The notes under the pieces were generated by a model. The model was not told where the DNA came from and did not search any database. It saw only the letters and a program-made list of their open reading frames with translations. Positions 25,001 to 28,000 of a DNA stretch of 64,000 nt are shown here, in pieces. The DNA comes from Sphaerolaimus hirsutus (lineage: Eukaryota; Nematoda; Chromadorea; Monhysterida; Sphaerolaimidae): assembly GCA_964036195.1 (NCBI GenBank), contig OZ038453.1, positions 28,462,997 to 28,526,996 of the forward strand, written 5' to 3'. Position 1 is the stretch's first letter, and every line of letters begins with the position of its first letter. Made by a program: the position numbers and the translations under genes.

Positions 25001-28000
25001 TATCAAATATCGATATCGAAAAGTCATATCGTTTGAACCCTACTTGTAGGGGTGGGTACCCGGGGGCAGTCCCAGACCCTGTAAAGTGCCCTGGGGACAG
25101 TCCCAAGCCCTGTAAAGTGTAAAGTAAAGTGTGAAATGTAAAGTCAAATGCAAAGTGAAGTGTCAATCAAAACAAAAAAGATAAGATTTTATTACTGAGC
25201 TTTGCATGACAATTGACAGTTTACTTTGCATTCGACTTTACTTTACACTTTACAGGGCTTGGGACTGCCACCTGGCAAATGGAAAAATGTCATGCAAAGT
25301 GTCTAAAGTCATGGAAAATGCCCTGCAAAATGGCAACTTGGTTGCCATTTTGCAGGGCATTTTCCATGACTTTAGAAACTCTGCATGACATTTTCCATTT
25401 CCCAGGGCACTTTACAGGGTCTGGGAGTGGCAACTAGTGGATCTGCTTGAATAATTCCCCTGGGGGATTAGTTTTTCATCAGAAATTTTTGATGGGAGTC
25501 ATTCAAGCAGGGGAATTATTCGGAGGAAATTATCATTATGCCGGAACTTTCAATCATGTTTCTATCAACTCATTTCAGGAAATGTGCTTTATGCACACTA
25601 TAATGTGCCATTTTTTTGCCATTTTGCCGATGTGCCATTGAAGGTGGAGTTTTTTGAGGGGGGGGGGTAAATTCAAGGTCATCTTTAAAAAATCAACATG
25701 TTTGTAAAATCGCAGAGAACAACGGGTCACTGGAATTCTGTGCTTTCTGATGATTGGGCTGTCCGTGTTCATGACGCCCGTACTGAAGGTGTGTTGTTTT
25801 TTAAAAGTACACGAGTACAGAAAACGTACTTCAAACAGGCTGTTTTATAGGCTTTTTTAAGGTACAAAGGAGAAAAGTGAGAGCAAAGCTAACAATAGGG
25901 CCAAAATATCTAAAATAGCAACAAAATGAGCAAAACACATCAAATAGTGGATTTGATGGTAAAAAAGTTCAAAAATGAGCTATTTTGAGTGAAAGCCGGT
26001 GCAAAATTTCACTTTTCACTAAATACCCACTTTCACGTTTTCCAGGAACAAAAGTAATTGACCCACGTTTACTCATGAATAAAAGTAAAAAATAAATACT
26101 TTACATTTTCTGTACTCACCTGTGAGTAAAAAATAAATACTTTACATTTACATTTACTTGTGAAAAAGTTAAGTAAAAGTACTTATAACAACTCTGCCCA
26201 ACACGCAGTACGTGCCCATGCCGGTGCTCTACGGCGTGTTCCTGTACATGGGCATCACCCCCCTGAGCAACATCCAGTTCATAGACCGCATCCTGCTCAC
26301 GATCATGCCCAAGAAACACCAGGTGGCATTCACAGACCCTGTAAAATGCATTGTAAAATGTCAAGTGTCATTCAAAGTGGCTTAGTTATGTTGATGCACC
26401 GCAAAATGGCAAATGTCATGCAAAGTGTCAAAAAGTCATGTAAAACTTCCTGTAAAATGTCAGATGTCAATGTCAGATGTCAATGGTAGTGTCAATGTTT
26501 GTTTGCCGTTTTCCAAGGGCATTTTACATGACTTCTGACACTTTGCATGAGAATTCCCATACTCCAGGCATTTTAAATGACTTCACTCACTTTGCATGAC
26601 ATTTGACATTTTACATGGCATTTTACAGGGTCTGGGACTGCCCCCCAGCCAGACTACTTTTATTTGAGGGATGTGCCCCTGAAAAGGGTGCATCTGTTTA
26701 CTCTGTGCCAGTTGCTGTGTTTTGCTGCCTTGTGGATTGTGAAGAGCATTAAGATGATTAGCATATTGTTCCCGCTTATGGTGAGTGAGGTTTTGGGTGC
26801 TTTTGTTTTGCTTTTCTGGGTGACAGTAGTGATGGAAAAACGCCATGGCGCTGGCGCCTGGCGCTAGCTCCAAAGCAAAAAGCTCCATGGCGCTTTTGGC
26901 GTTTGGCGCTATCTTGCTGTGACGCTTATGGCACTTGGCGCTATTTTTGCCCAGCGCCAGGAACAAAATGCCCGGCGCTGCCGCTTTTCGTTAGCGTCAA
27001 AGTAAAAAGCGCCATGACGCTTCTGGCGATTGTCGCCACTTTTTACTGGCGCCATTGGCGCTTGGCGCTGGGGTCAGCAAAGCGCCATGGGACTTTTGGC
27101 GCTTGGGGTCAAAGTCCTGGCGCTTGGTGTCAAAGTCCTGGCGCTTGGTGTCAAAGTCCTGGCGCTTGGTGTCAAAGTCCTGGCACTTTTTACATCACTA
27201 GGTGACATTAATGATGGTGACAAACTTTCTGGGTAGAAATGATAACTTTTTTAAATCACTTTGAATTTAGAAATAAATAAAAAAGTTTTTGAATGTTTGA
27301 ATTTAATTTTTAATTTTTTTCTCGATTTTTTGATGTAAAAATTTCAAATATTTTGAACTGCATTATTGCATTTTTAAAAGTTTCTGATGAATTTTGAATA
27401 CCTAGTCTTTTATGTTTTTTTTGCTTTCCAAACTGTGAAACTTTCCACATTTACACATTACTGCCCTGCCGGTTCAAATATATCCATATGAAATTGACTT
27501 TTTTGAATTTTGTATTGTGTTTATCCATTTTGTACACACTTTCAACCAAAAATACTGAGAAAAATATTTTTCTCTCAAATCTTTATACAAGAAAATGAGT
27601 TTTTGAATGTTTTTTTGTTCTAGAGGAGAAATAGACTTTAAAAAAATTTGAAAGCATTTCCAAATTTTTGGAATTGTGTGCGCCTTCACTACTTGTGAAG
27701 TGTCAAGTGTGCATCGATTCTCCAGGACACAGAAAAAACAGTGCTGGTGATCTGCTGTGATATGCGGTGAAGTGTCTTCATGCAGACCCTTTAAGGCACT
27801 TCAATGCACTTCACGAATTTATAATTATTTATTTCTGTAAACAAAAAACAGTAAAGAAATTTGTGAAGTGTCAGTGAAGTGCATTCCATCTGTGATCAGG
27901 CCCTGAAGTGTGATCACCAGAGTTGTTAAAATACCGGTATTTTTGGAAAGTGTAAGTGTAAGTGTAAATACACTTTCCAAAGTTTGAGCATGGATACTGT

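Noticed and set aside
26903..27236. Frames with GAWCQSP / KVLALGV repeats
   Set aside because: A 21-bp tandem repeat within a GGCGC-rich MITE; no independent support for coding.
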